Source: Pyrinomonas methylaliphatogenes
GTDB lineage: Bacteria > Acidobacteriota > Blastocatellia > Pyrinomonadales > Pyrinomonadaceae
NCBI RefSeq assembly: GCF_000820845.2
Contig: NZ_CBXV010000001.1
Coordinates: forward strand, 372,001 to 436,000
DNA length: 64,000 nucleotides
Direction of reading: 5' to 3'
Shown piece by piece: positions 28,149-36,912 of the stretch. Position 1 is the stretch's first letter. Every line of letters starts with the position of its first letter. The translations under genes and the position numbers were made by a program. The notes under the pieces were generated by a model that was not told the origin of the DNA, made no database searches, and saw only the letters and a program-made list of their open reading frames with translations.

Positions 28149-29843
28149 ATGATCAAACTCGCGTTCGGTCCGAATATGATGCAAAGGCTTCTCTTGTTCT
28201 TCGTCTTGTTCGCTGCGTTCGTCGGAAAGGTTGAGGCGCAAATGGTAACAGCCGATCTGGTCATCATCAACGCACATGTGCGAACCATGGATGAAGGGCG
28301 ACCTGAGGCCGAAGCGGTGGCCGTCATCGGCAATCGCATCGTCGCCGTCGGCTCGACCGCTGAGATCAAACGGCTCGTTGGCCCTAATACGCGCGTGATC
28401 GATGCCGGTGGAAGGCTCGTTCTCCCCGGTTTCAATGACGCTCACGTCCACTTCATCAGCGGAGGATTTCAGCTTGCGAATATCGATTTGCGCGACGCTG
28501 CCACGCCGCAAGAATTCGCCGAGCGCATCCGCCGCTTCTCGGAGAAGTTGCCCAAAGGGCGTTGGATTACGGGCGGCGACTGGGATCATGAGCGTTGGCC
28601 CGGCGCGCCGCTCCCGACGAAAGAATTGATCGATCCGTTCACTCCGGATCGCCCAGTCTTCGTCAACAGGCTCGACGGTCACATGGCGCTCGCCAACAGC
28701 TACGTTCTGAAGTTGGCCGGCATCACGCGCGCGACCCCCGATCCGCCGGGCGGTCAGATCGTGCGTGATCCGCGGACCGGTGAGCCGACCGGAATCTTGA
28801 AGGACGCCGCGATGGGTTTGGTCTATCGCGTCATGCCGGAGCCGAGCTTCGAAGAGAAACTCGAAGCGGCGCGACGCGCGACCGATTATGCGGCAAGTTT
28901 AGGCGTGACGAGCGTGCAAGATATGTCGGCTGGAGCGGATGTCGGAGTGTATCAAACGCTGCTCGAACGCGGCGAGTTGAAGACGCGCATCTATGCCGTC
29001 TCGCCTCTGCCGCAGTGGGAGAGGTTGAAAGCGGTCGGAGTGCGCGCCGCTTTCGGATCCCCGATGTTGCGGATCGGCGGATTGAAAGGGTTCGCCGACG
29101 GCAGCCTCGGTTCGACGACGGCGCTCTTCTTCGAGCCGTACAATGATGCGCCGAATACGCGCGGGCTGGCGACCGATGAGATGCCGCACATGTTGGAGCG
29201 CGTGCGAGGCGCGGACCGGGCCGGGCTGCAAGTGATGATCCATGCCATCGGCGATCGAGCTAATCACGAGATACTTTCGATCTACGAGCAGGTTGCACGC
29301 GAGAACGGCGAGCGCGATCGCCGCTTCCGCATCGAGCATGCGCAGCACTTGCGCGCGCAGGATATTCCGCGCTTCGGGCGCGATCACGTTGTCGCCTCGA
29401 TGCAACCCTATCATGCGATCGATGACGGGCGATGGGCCGAAAAAAGGATCGGGCCGGAACGGATCAAGACCAGTTACGCCTTCCGTTCGTTGATCGATTC
29501 GGGGGCCGTGCTCGCTTTTGGATCGGATTGGACCGTCGCTCCGCTCAATCCGTTGCTCGGGATCTACGCCGCCGTGACGCGCCGCACGCTCGATGGCAAG
29601 AACCCGAATGGTTGGGTCCCCGAACAGAAAATTTCGGTCGAAGAGGCCGTGCGCGCCTATACGGTCGGCTCAGCCTATGCGGAGTTCGCGGAGAAGGAGA
29701 AGGGAAGGATAGCGCCAGGAATGCTCGCCGATATGGTCCTGTTGTCTGAAGACATCTTTCGCATAGATCCGGTCGAGATAGAAAAAACGCGCGTGCTTTT
29801 GACCATCGTCGATGGTCGCATCGTCTACAGCATTGATCGCTAA
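28149..29843 (+). CDS. YtcJ-like metal-dependent amidohydrolase, exported
   Basis: A 564-residue amidohydrolase-3 family enzyme. The N-terminus carries a signal peptide ([19 protein letters not shown]), indicating a periplasmic or secreted enzyme. Metal-site motifs are present: GFNDAHVHF (HxH), [17 protein letters not shown] and FGSDWTV. The C-terminal [28 protein letters not shown] is the usual composite beta-domain. Substrate is unknown in this family. The ATG at 28149 and the tandem ATG at 28176 are both plausible; the second places the signal peptide immediately at the N-terminus. Divergent from the GlcD-GlcE gene with a 60-bp gap. Confidence 0.9.
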   Translation: MIKLAFGPNMMQRLLLFFVLFAAFVGKVEAQMVTADLVIINAHVRTMDEGRPEAEAVAVIGNRIVAVGSTAEIKRLVGPNTRVIDAGGRLVLPGFNDAHVHFISGGFQLANIDLRDAATPQEFAERIRRFSEKLPKGRWITGGDWDHERWPGAPLPTKELIDPFTPDRPVFVNRLDGHMALANSYVLKLAGITRATPDPPGGQIVRDPRTGEPTGILKDAAMGLVYRVMPEPSFEEKLEAARRATDYAASLGVTSVQDMSAGADVGVYQTLLERGELKTRIYAVSPLPQWERLKAVGVRAAFGSPMLRIGGLKGFADGSLGSTTALFFEPYNDAPNTRGLATDEMPHMLERVRGADRAGLQVMIHAIGDRANHEILSIYEQVARENGERDRRFRIEHAQHLRAQDIPRFGRDHVVASMQPYHAIDDGRWAEKRIGPERIKTSYAFRSLIDSGAVLAFGSDWTVAPLNPLLGIYAAVTRRTLDGKNPNGWVPEQKISVEEAVRAYTVGSAYAEFAEKEKGRIAPGMLADMVLLSEDIFRIDPVEIEKTRVLLTIVDGRIVYSIDR

Positions 29844-29872
29844 GCTCAAACGAACTCGCGCGCAGTTTCCCG

Positions 29873-31171
29873 CTAATTTCGTTCGCGTTGTCGGAAAGCC
29901 CTGTAAGCGAAAAAGATGATGAAACCGAAGGATGCGGCCAAGCTGGCATCGCGCGCCTCGCGCCACGTGCTGTTCGAAAGCAGCCAAACGATCAGCATGA
30001 GCGCAAAGATCGCGATGCCGGTTCCCGCCGGAGCGTGAAACTGCGCTTCGTTGATATCTGATCGGCGGCGAAAGGCCAAAAGCGCGGCGCATGTTGCCGC
30101 ATAAAGGACCAGTCGCGCGATCGCGCTGATCGTCAGCGCGTAGATGAACGTCCCTGAGAGCGTGAGCGCGAACATCGCTGTTGCAGTCAGAAGGATCGAG
30201 ACGTGGGGCGTGCGAAAACGCGCATGCGTCAACGCCAAGATGCGCGGGAGTTGACCTTGCTCGGCCATGGCGAAAGGCATGCGCGAACCGGCGAGCAGCA
30301 CGACATTCAGATTGCCGATGATCGAGATGGCGGCTCCGGCTGAGATGAGCGCCCCACCGGCGGCGCCGAGAAAACGGCTCGCCGATTCGGCCAATGGCCT
30401 TTCGGCCGTACTGAGTTCCGGTAGAGTCCCGATGCAGACGAATTGGATCGCGATAAAGAGCAGCGCCACCAAAAAGATGGCCGCGAGCACGGCGAAAGGG
30501 ATGTTACGTTGCGGGTCGCGCGCTTCGCCCGCCGGGATGACCGCCATCTCGAAACCCGTGAAGGCGTAGATGAGCAGCAGAACTGAGTTCGAGAAAGCGC
30601 CATAGCTCGGTCGGGTCTCAAAGGAGTAGTTCTGCGGCGCGATGAAGAAGAGCCCGATGGCGATGAAGAGGATGAGCGGCGCGAGTTTGCCGATGGTGAA
30701 TAGATTGCTGACCAGAGCCGTTTCGCGTATGCCCAAGATGTTGACGATGGTCAACGCGAGGACGACTGAGCTGATGAGCGAAGCGCGCCAGATGCCGGAA
30801 TCAACTGCGGGCCAAAAGTAAGCGACGTACTGGACCAGTAAGTTGCAGTTGGCGGCGAAGGCGGTCAATCTGACGAGCCACAGCAACCAGCCGACCCCGA
30901 ACCCGAGAGTCGGCCCAAAGGCTTCGCGCGCGTAAAGATACGGCCCGCCCGTCGCGTCAAAGCGGCTGCTCACCTCGGCGAAGCACAGGACGATCAGCGC
31001 GACGACCGACGCGCAGACGGCGAAGGCGATGAGACTGTAGGAGCCGGTTTGCGCGTAGACCTTCGCCGGAAGGCCGAAAATGCCAGCGCCGATGATCGAG
31101 TTCATCGCCATCGCGACGAGATCCCAACGGCGCATGCCGCGTATCAACCCTTCACGAGAGAGAGCTTCCAT
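29873..31171 (-). CDS. APC family amino acid/polyamine permease
   Basis: A 432-residue inner-membrane transporter with about 12 hydrophobic helices. The family signature is clear in helix 1 (NSIIGAGIFGLPAKVYAQTG), helix 6 (LLLIYAFTGFEMAVIPAGEARDP) and the loop after it (QRNIPFAVL). Substrate is most likely an amino acid; specificity cannot be read from sequence. It converges with the amidohydrolase gene and its start is 27 bp from the stop of the methyltransferase gene upstream on the same strand, so they may be cotranscribed. Confidence 0.92.
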   Translation of the reverse strand: MEALSREGLIRGMRRWDLVAMAMNSIIGAGIFGLPAKVYAQTGSYSLIAFAVCASVVALIVLCFAEVSSRFDATGGPYLYAREAFGPTLGFGVGWLLWLVRLTAFAANCNLLVQYVAYFWPAVDSGIWRASLISSVVLALTIVNILGIRETALVSNLFTIGKLAPLILFIAIGLFFIAPQNYSFETRPSYGAFSNSVLLLIYAFTGFEMAVIPAGEARDPQRNIPFAVLAAIFLVALLFIAIQFVCIGTLPELSTAERPLAESASRFLGAAGGALISAGAAISIIGNLNVVLLAGSRMPFAMAEQGQLPRILALTHARFRTPHVSILLTATAMFALTLSGTFIYALTISAIARLVLYAATCAALLAFRRRSDINEAQFHAPAGTGIAIFALMLIVWLLSNSTWREARDASLAASFGFIIFFAYRAFRQRERN

Positions 31172-31198
31172 ATATCCGAGCGAACGCGCGGGAATTCT

Positions 31199-31849
31199 TC
31201 AGCCGCCTTCTTTCCGCGCGAGGATGGCGATCTTGGTCCAGCCGATCGGTTCGAAAGAGGCGAAACGATGATCGAGCAGAATGCGAAAGTAACGATTGGT
31301 CGTCTCGACGATCTCTTCGACCGGATGGGCGCGGAAACGGAAGATGATCTCGAGGAGTTTGCTGACAGGCGAGGGGCGGACCGGAAGATGCAGAAAATAC
31401 CCGCCGGGTGCCGTAACGCGCGCTAGCTCCCGTAATCCGTCGTCCAGCGAAACGTACTCGAGCGCGCCGCTGGTGATGATGAAATCGAACGATTCGTCGG
31501 CGAACGGAAGCGAGAGGAGATTGGCTTGAAAGAAGGATGTCGTATGGCGCCCGGCGCCACGCTGTTCGGTGGCCCGCCGCGCCGTCAGTAAAGACGACGC
31601 TGAAAGATCTATCGCGACGATCTGAGCAGGTCGTTGAAGCGTGCGCAGGAGCGAGAGCGTAAGCAGGCCCGTCCCACATCCAGCATCAAGGATGCGCGCC
31701 CCGCTCGGCAGCGGAAGCGGATGGGCGAGCAGGAAGCGTTCGATCGAACGCCGATAGCCGTTAACTTTAAACGTCCAATCGTAAAGGCGCGCGATCCGGT
31801 CGTAAAACGTCCCCGCGCTCGTGTCGCTGATGTGCGTTATCTCGTTCAT
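31199..31849 (-). CDS. Class I SAM-dependent methyltransferase
   Basis: A 216-residue Rossmann-fold methyltransferase of the Methyltransf_11/UbiE-like group. Motif I is ILDAGCGTGLLTL (near residue 55), the acidic residue of motif II is in VAIDLSASSL, and the post-motif region is FDFIITSGALEYV followed by LARVTAPGGYFL. The start YDRIARLYDW is typical of ubiquinone/menaquinone-like or lipid methyltransferases, but the substrate is not predictable. GGAG lies close to the ATG. A TTGAAG/TATAAA promoter lies upstream; the APC permease may be the second gene of the unit. Confidence 0.9.
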   Translation of the reverse strand: MNEITHISDTSAGTFYDRIARLYDWTFKVNGYRRSIERFLLAHPLPLPSGARILDAGCGTGLLTLSLLRTLQRPAQIVAIDLSASSLLTARRATEQRGAGRHTTSFFQANLLSLPFADESFDFIITSGALEYVSLDDGLRELARVTAPGGYFLHLPVRPSPVSKLLEIIFRFRAHPVEEIVETTNRYFRILLDHRFASFEPIGWTKIAILARKEGG

Positions 31850-31900
31850 CTCTCCTTGCGGCGCATAGACGCCCTTGAAAGTCGCCAGCGCTTCCGCGTT

Positions 31901-31929
31901 TTTATACCGAAACGCCGCAGAAGCTTCAA
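31901..31929 (-). promoter_or_regulatory. Promoter of the methyltransferase gene
   Basis: Minus strand TTGAAG (31924-31929) and TATAAA (31901-31906) with a 17-bp spacer. Leader of about 45 nt. Confidence 0.55.
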
Positions 31930-31962
31930 CATGGGAAGCGCCAGTTTGTTGGGCAAAGCGGA

Positions 31963-31991
31963 TTGCGCTTCGGGCCGAGAGCCGTTAAGCT
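31963..31991 (+). promoter_or_regulatory. Possible promoter of the dsbA-VKOR pair
   Basis: TTGCGC (31963-31968) and TAAGCT (31986-31991), spacer 17 bp, about 50 nt before the ATG at 32051. Divergent from the methyltransferase promoter. Confidence 0.4.
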
Positions 31992-32050
31992 TATGGGCGA
32001 GGTCGAGTGGCGATTCAACCCGATCCATCTTTGAAAGCGAATTTCGGAAG

Positions 32051-32767
32051 ATGAAGAAACAGCATGGAATAGAAGGGAGGGCGCTCCTTCCGTTCATCAT
32101 CATCTTCGTCGTCCTTTGTGCCGTCATCGTCGGCGGCGCGTTGCTCTATCGTTCGCGGAAGAGCCTGGAAGCGAGTGGGAGCAGTTCTGTCGCGACAGCG
32201 CCGAAGGAGACGGCGACGCCGCGCGCGATCGCGCCGGGCGCCGAGCCAGCCCATTTCCGCGGCGGCGCAGAAGCCCCCGTCATCCTCGAAGAGTTTGCCG
32301 ATTTCCAATGCCCATCGTGCGCAGCTTTGACGAAAGAGGTGAAGAGGGTGGCGCCTGAGTTCGGCGCGCGTTTGAAGATCGTCTTTCGCAACTTCCCGCT
32401 CACGTCCATTCACAAACACGCGCTCGAAGCGGCCAAGGCCGCCGAAGCGGCGGGGCTTCAGGGGCGCTTCTGGGAGATGCACGATCTACTTTACGACACG
32501 CAATCGCGCTGGGCCGATGCAGAAGATGCGCGCCCGATCTTCGCCGAATATGCCCGCACCTTGAAGCTCGACCTTGAAAGATTCTGGCGCGATATGGATA
32601 GCCCACAAGTCAACGAGCGGATCTTAGCCGATATGCAACGCGGTCGCTCGCTCGGCGTCTACGGTACTCCAACCGTCTTCATCAATGAGCGCGAAATCCC
32701 CTATCAATCGACCACCGCTGATGGATTGCGGGCGGCGATCAAGGATGCGCTCGGCGAGCGAAAGTAG
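32051..32767 (+). CDS. DsbA family thiol-disulfide oxidoreductase, membrane anchored
   Basis: A 238-residue periplasmic disulfide oxidoreductase. One N-terminal helix (LLPFIIIFVVLCAVIVGGALLY, residues about 12-33) anchors it. The thioredoxin-like domain has the active site FQCPSC (C87 and C90), followed by a DsbA helical insert and the cis-Pro loop YGTPTVFINE. It resembles the BdbD/DsbA-4 group. The ATG at 32051 follows GGAAG; longer in-frame starts would overlap the antisense methyltransferase gene and are not supported. The VKOR-type partner that would reoxidise it begins 4 bp downstream. Confidence 0.93.
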   Translation: MKKQHGIEGRALLPFIIIFVVLCAVIVGGALLYRSRKSLEASGSSSVATAPKETATPRAIAPGAEPAHFRGGAEAPVILEEFADFQCPSCAALTKEVKRVAPEFGARLKIVFRNFPLTSIHKHALEAAKAAEAAGLQGRFWEMHDLLYDTQSRWADAEDARPIFAEYARTLKLDLERFWRDMDSPQVNERILADMQRGRSLGVYGTPTVFINEREIPYQSTTADGLRAAIKDALGERK

Positions 32768-32771
32768 AAGG

Positions 32772-33242
32772 ATGGGCGGAACGGAAAGCCAAGGGGCGAC
32801 AGCGAACGAGAGGGGCTCGGGACGGCTAAAAGGCCGAACGATCCTCATCCTCATGGCGGCGGTCGCGCTGATCGGTCTAGGCGATGCGGTCTATCTAACG
32901 GTCGAACATCTCGCCGGACGCACGGCTCGCTGTACGATCTTAACCGGATGCTCAACCGTGCTGAGCAGCGAATATGCCAAATTCGGTTCGATCCCCCTTG
33001 CTGGGATCGGCGCGCTCGCCTATTTTGCCGTCTTCGGCCTCGCGACCTTAGCCGCGTTCGGTTACACGGCGGCACGGAGGCTGCTGCTGCCGCTTACGCT
33101 CACAATGTTCGGCGTAACGCTGTGGCTGCTCTATCTACAAGCCTTCGTCATACGCGCTTTTTGCGAATACTGTTTGCTCTCGGCGGGAAGCACGCTGATC
33201 CTCACGCTCCTTGCTCTTCTCCTCGGACGACGGCGAACCTAA
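32772..33242 (+). CDS. Vitamin K epoxide reductase (VKOR) family membrane protein
   Basis: A 156-residue membrane protein expected to take electrons from the adjacent DsbA-like protein and pass them to quinone, replacing DsbB. There are four hydrophobic segments. The conserved residues are present: loop cysteines C54 and C60 (CTILTGC), a Ser in the following SSEY segment, and the redox motif CEYC (C131-C134) in the last periplasmic turn. The start at 32772 is 4 bp after the dsbA stop and is preceded by AGAAGG; an upstream in-frame start at 32685 would overlap dsbA by about 80 bp. The two genes form a compact oxidative-folding unit. Confidence 0.92.
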   Translation: MGGTESQGATANERGSGRLKGRTILILMAAVALIGLGDAVYLTVEHLAGRTARCTILTGCSTVLSSEYAKFGSIPLAGIGALAYFAVFGLATLAAFGYTAARRLLLPLTLTMFGVTLWLLYLQAFVIRAFCEYCLLSAGSTLILTLLALLLGRRRT

Positions 33243-33274
33243 AGCGCAGGGTAGCCTTGTATCAAAAAAAATGG

Positions 33275-33304
33275 TTGCGGAAGGCCGGGCGTTTGTGGTA
33301 GAAC
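33275..33304 (+). promoter_or_regulatory. Predicted promoter of the lacI-type regulator gene
   Basis: TTGCGG (33275-33280) and TAGAAC (33299-33304) with an 18-bp spacer; TGG directly before the -10 could act as an extended element. The predicted start of transcription falls near 33311, exactly where the palindromic operator begins. Confidence 0.4.
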
Positions 33305-33310
33305 ATATTC

Positions 33311-33326
33311 CTGTTAAGGTTATCAG
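33311..33326. promoter_or_regulatory. LacI-family operator candidate, site 1 (regulator gene)
   Basis: CTGTTAAGGTTATCAG, an imperfect 16-bp inverted repeat ending 3 bp before the regulator ATG at 33330. It matches sites 2 and 3 at 34401 and 39100 at most positions. Its place at the predicted transcription start fits autoregulation. Confidence 0.6.
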
Positions 33327-33329
33327 AAG

Positions 33330-34382
33330 ATGTCCAAGCCGCCGAAACGACACGTAACGCTCACCGATATCGCCGCTGCCGCTGGCGTGGCACCCATGAC
33401 CGTCTCGCGCGTGCTCAACGGAAGCGGCTATGTGAGCGCAGAGACGCGCGAAAAGGTGCTCGCCGCGCTGCGCAAGATGAACTATCGGCCAAATGGGCTG
33501 GCCCGCGCCCTCAAGCGGCAGCGAACGGAGACGGTCGGTTTGGTGCTTGGTGATATCGCTAACCCATTCGCCGCCGAACTGAGCCGCGGCGTCCGCGAAG
33601 TGCTCGCCGCGCGCGGTTACAACCTCTTCATCTGCGTCAGCGAACAGAGCGCTAAGGAGGATTTGGCCGCCTTCGATTCGTTGCTCGATCATCGTGTGGA
33701 TGGTTTGATCGTCGCCACACGCGCTTCCAAACTCGGCAACGACCGGCTCGCCGAGATCGTCGAAGCGGGCACGCCGGTGGTCGCCATCGGGCGCGACTTC
33801 CGCCACCCGCAAGCCGATCTCGTCACGGCGGATCATCTGCGCGGCGGATATGAAGCCGCGCAACATCTGATCTCGCTGGGCCACCGAAGGATCGGCTTCA
33901 TCGGCGTTTCGCTCACCAGCGGGCTGTGGCTGCGCCGTTTCCAAGGCTACCTCGAAGCTTTGCGCGAGCACGGTTTACCGGTCGAAGAGGAGTTGGTCGC
34001 CGGCGGCGGCGCGAGCGCCGAACAGCCCGGTTACGCCACGGAGGAGATGGGGTACGAGGGGATGCGGCAGCTTCTCGCGTTGCGCGAGCCGCCAACGGCT
34101 GTCTTCGCGCGCAACGATTTCGCCGCTTTCGGCGCGATGAACGCGATCAAACGCGCCGGGTTACGCATCCCGCAGGATATAGCGATCGTCGGCTACGACG
34201 ATGTGCCGCTGGCAAGTCACACGTCGCCGCCGTTGACGACCGTGCGGCAACCGACGCGCGAGCAAGGGCGTCTGGCGGCGGAGTTGCTCTTGCGGCGCAT
34301 AGAGAGCCGCGAGCCGGTCGCGCGCGAGGAGCGCATCTTCGCCTGCGAGCTGGTGGTGAGGGAGTCGACCGTCGGCAAGTGA
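33330..34382 (+). CDS. LacI family transcriptional regulator
   Basis: A 350-residue repressor. The N-terminal LacI helix-turn-helix is complete (TLTDIAAAAGVAPMTVSRVLNG, residues about 10-31) with the hinge region NYRPNGLARALKR. The periplasmic-binding-protein-like effector domain follows (VGLVLGDIANPFAAEL, DGLIVATR, HRRIGFIG, PTAVFARNDFAAFGAMNAIKRAG, TTVRQPTREQG). It stops 8 bp before the first heparinase gene. Palindromes at the starts of this gene, the heparinase gene and the receptor gene make it the likely regulator of the whole locus; the inducer is probably a uronate or oligosaccharide breakdown product. Confidence 0.95.
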   Translation: MSKPPKRHVTLTDIAAAAGVAPMTVSRVLNGSGYVSAETREKVLAALRKMNYRPNGLARALKRQRTETVGLVLGDIANPFAAELSRGVREVLAARGYNLFICVSEQSAKEDLAAFDSLLDHRVDGLIVATRASKLGNDRLAEIVEAGTPVVAIGRDFRHPQADLVTADHLRGGYEAAQHLISLGHRRIGFIGVSLTSGLWLRRFQGYLEALREHGLPVEEELVAGGGASAEQPGYATEEMGYEGMRQLLALREPPTAVFARNDFAAFGAMNAIKRAGLRIPQDIAIVGYDDVPLASHTSPPLTTVRQPTREQGRLAAELLLRRIESREPVAREERIFACELVVRESTVGK

Positions 34383-34390
34383 GCTTTTCG

Positions 34391-36829
34391 ATGCGATCTA
34401 CTGTTAACGTTAACTGGGTCGGGAGGATGATCATCGCGCTCCTCATCGTCGGGAGCCAGAGCGCGATCGCGCCCGGCTCGCAGCGCGACCGCCCTTCGCC
34501 CCCGTTCGAGGAGCTTCTGCGCCGCCCTGTCGGTCTCCGCCCTGAACTGCGCGGCAGGCATCCGCGCCTGTTCTTCACGGCAGACGAACTCGAGCTTTGG
34601 CGCGAGCGTGCGCATACGACGCACCGCGAACTGTGGCAAGAGGCTTCGCAGCATGTGCGCGCCCTCGAACTTGAACCGCCGCCGCCAGGTTCGCCCACGC
34701 TCGACCGCAGCGGCGTCGAACAGCAGCCCGGCGACCTTTCGCAGTACGAGATCGCTTACATCCTCGCTGAAGTCTCTTTCGCTTACGCCATCGAGCGTGA
34801 CCCGCGCTATCTCGATGCCGCTAAGCGCTGGCTCATGACCGTCATTCGCTATGATCCGTGGGGATACACTTTTCGCACACCGAACGTCGATCTGCCGCCA
34901 GCCCATCTGCTCTACGCGGTCGCCCTCGCTTACGATCTTCTCTACAACGACCTGACCGGTCCAGAAAGGGAAGCCGTGCGCGCCAAGCTCGCCCGACAGG
35001 CGCGCTTGATGTATGACTACTTCCGTTACAGGCCGCGCAAGCGTTACTCCTATAGCCAGAACCACACCTTCATCCCGATGGCTGGGCTGGCGATTGCCGC
35101 GCTCGCGCTGATGGGCGAAGAGCCGGAGGCGGAAGGATGGGCGCGTCTTGCGCGCGCCGTCTATGACCGCGTGCGCACGACCTTCGGCGTGGACGGCTAC
35201 TACTACGAAGGATTCCACTATTTCGTCTTCAGCCTTCACTGGATCATTCGCTACTTGGACGCATGGGAGCACGCGACGGGCGAAGACCTCTATCCGCAGT
35301 GGCGCGCGAAGCTTCTCCCTTTGAAGTACTACGTCGCGCACTCCATTTTGCCCGATGGGCGCGGCATCTTCGATTTCGGCGATGCTGGGCGCGGCGCAGC
35401 CGAACGCAACGCGACGCAACGCGAGAGGCTGAACAGCGGTTACGAAGTCTTCTATCGCATTGCGGCAAAGTACAAAGATGCGGAGTCGCAAGCGGTCGCT
35501 GAGTGGTTAAGGCGTGATCTTCGGACGCGGACGTGGGAGCCGTACTGGGCCTTCTACTCGTACGATCCGAGCGTGCGTCCGGCGGTCATCGAGTCGCTTC
35601 CGCTCGCGTACTACTTTCGCGATAGCGGCGTCGTCTTCTGGCGCAGTAGCTGGAGGGCGGATGCCGTAGCGTTTGCTTTCAAGTGTGGTCCACCGGAAGG
35701 TCATCATGTGGCCGAGCTTCTTCCGCGGTTGCCCGATTGGCGCTTGAACACGGGCCACGCACACCCGGATGCCGGAAGCTTCATCATCTACGCGCACGGG
35801 CGATACTTGACCGGCGACACTGGTTACACGGGCGTCAAGCTGACGAGCGATCACAATACGGTGCTCGTCGATGGGCGCGGGCAAGCGAACGACGGGCGAC
35901 ACGAGGTCTTCAAAGATGTGCCGTATGATCGGCTGGACCAGATCAGGATCGTCGAGGTGTGGGCGACGCCGGAATATTTCTACGCGCGCGGGAGCGTCGC
36001 TGCCGCTTATTCGCCGGAGCTCGGGCTTGCGCGCTTCGATCGTCATCTCCTTTACGTCGCGCCCGATTACTTCATCGTTTGGGACGAACTCGAAGCGCAC
36101 GATCCGCATGTCTTCACGTGGCTTTTGAACGCGGAGCAAAGGATCGTCGAGGAGTCGCCGGCGGTCCACCTGCTGATCAACAAAGATGCCGCTTTGCTGG
36201 TCCAGCGACTTCTTCCGGCAAAGGCCGAGGTGCAGATCGCGCCGCAGATGGTGACGACGCAGGGGCGACCGGGTTCAGTCGAGCGGGGGGCGCAGGAGCA
36301 GCGCGGCGTGCAGCTCATCGTGCGGAGCGAAGCCGCGCGATCGCTGGAATTCCTCCATCTGCTCTGGCCAGTCAAACTCGATGCACTGCGGACGCGCCCG
36401 AAAGCGTCATCGCTCGACGGCGCGCGCGGCGCGCTCATCGTCTGGCCCGATGGTTCGCGCGAGGTGATCGCGTTGCAGCCAACGCGCGAATCGGTCGAAG
36501 GCGTTGTGACGGACGGCGCGCGCGCGGTCGTTAGCTTCCGGCAAGATCTTTGGCGACGGCTCATCGTGCATGCGGGAACGCGACTTGCGCTTGACGACAA
36601 ACTCTTGCTTTCGACGTCGCGTCCGGCGACCGTCTCTCTGATCGCGGACGGGCAGGGTGGGCATGGCGTAGCGAGCGCGGCGGCGCCGTTCGAGTTAACC
36701 CTTCGCCTTGCGCAGCGCCCGCGCGAAGTACGTGTCGGCGGCGTCGCGGTACCGTTTGAATACGATTCGAAAGCGCGCACGTTGCATTTGCGATTGGAAC
36801 GCGCCGGACGATTCGAATGGATCGAATGA
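34391..36829 (+). CDS. Heparinase II/III family polysaccharide lyase, exported (first copy)
   Basis: An 812-residue lyase-like protein. The N-terminal (alpha/alpha)6 toroid spans about residues 60-400 (HPRLFFTADELELWRERA, YSYSQNHTFIPMAG, GYYYEGFHYFVF) and the heparinase II/III beta-domain about 410-660 with its signature HAHPDAGSFIIYAHG, LTGDTGY, and HNTVLVDGRGQ. These enzymes cleave uronate-containing polysaccharides by beta-elimination; exact substrate is unknown. About 150 extra C-terminal residues form a further beta-rich region absent from the second copy. A weak signal (MIIALLIVGSQSAIA) suggests export. Start options are 34391 and 34427 (GGGAGG abuts the latter); the operator at 34401 lies between them. 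Confidence 0.9.
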   Translation: MRSTVNVNWVGRMIIALLIVGSQSAIAPGSQRDRPSPPFEELLRRPVGLRPELRGRHPRLFFTADELELWRERAHTTHRELWQEASQHVRALELEPPPPGSPTLDRSGVEQQPGDLSQYEIAYILAEVSFAYAIERDPRYLDAAKRWLMTVIRYDPWGYTFRTPNVDLPPAHLLYAVALAYDLLYNDLTGPEREAVRAKLARQARLMYDYFRYRPRKRYSYSQNHTFIPMAGLAIAALALMGEEPEAEGWARLARAVYDRVRTTFGVDGYYYEGFHYFVFSLHWIIRYLDAWEHATGEDLYPQWRAKLLPLKYYVAHSILPDGRGIFDFGDAGRGAAERNATQRERLNSGYEVFYRIAAKYKDAESQAVAEWLRRDLRTRTWEPYWAFYSYDPSVRPAVIESLPLAYYFRDSGVVFWRSSWRADAVAFAFKCGPPEGHHVAELLPRLPDWRLNTGHAHPDAGSFIIYAHGRYLTGDTGYTGVKLTSDHNTVLVDGRGQANDGRHEVFKDVPYDRLDQIRIVEVWATPEYFYARGSVAAAYSPELGLARFDRHLLYVAPDYFIVWDELEAHDPHVFTWLLNAEQRIVEESPAVHLLINKDAALLVQRLLPAKAEVQIAPQMVTTQGRPGSVERGAQEQRGVQLIVRSEAARSLEFLHLLWPVKLDALRTRPKASSLDGARGALIVWPDGSREVIALQPTRESVEGVVTDGARAVVSFRQDLWRRLIVHAGTRLALDDKLLLSTSRPATVSLIADGQGGHGVASAAAPFELTLRLAQRPREVRVGGVAVPFEYDSKARTLHLRLERAGRFEWIE
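34401..34416. promoter_or_regulatory. LacI-family operator candidate, site 2 (heparinase gene)
   Basis: CTGTTAACGTTAACTG: the central 12 bp (GTTAAC-GTTAAC, 34403-34414) are a perfect palindrome with the central CG usual for LacI-family operators. It lies inside the first codons if translation starts at 34391, or just upstream if it starts at 34427. Confidence 0.7.
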
Positions 36830-36912
36830 GGGCGAACAGTCGGTTGGCGATTCGCGCGATGCGTGGTCGTATCGAAGCTCGACGGGCGAGCGAAAGCGGT
36901 GGAGCTGAAGGG

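Noticed and set aside
34217-35491. 424-codon antisense open frame over the lacI end and first lyase gene
   Set aside because: Overlaps two genes with clear domain motifs and shows no start signal or recognisable domain.
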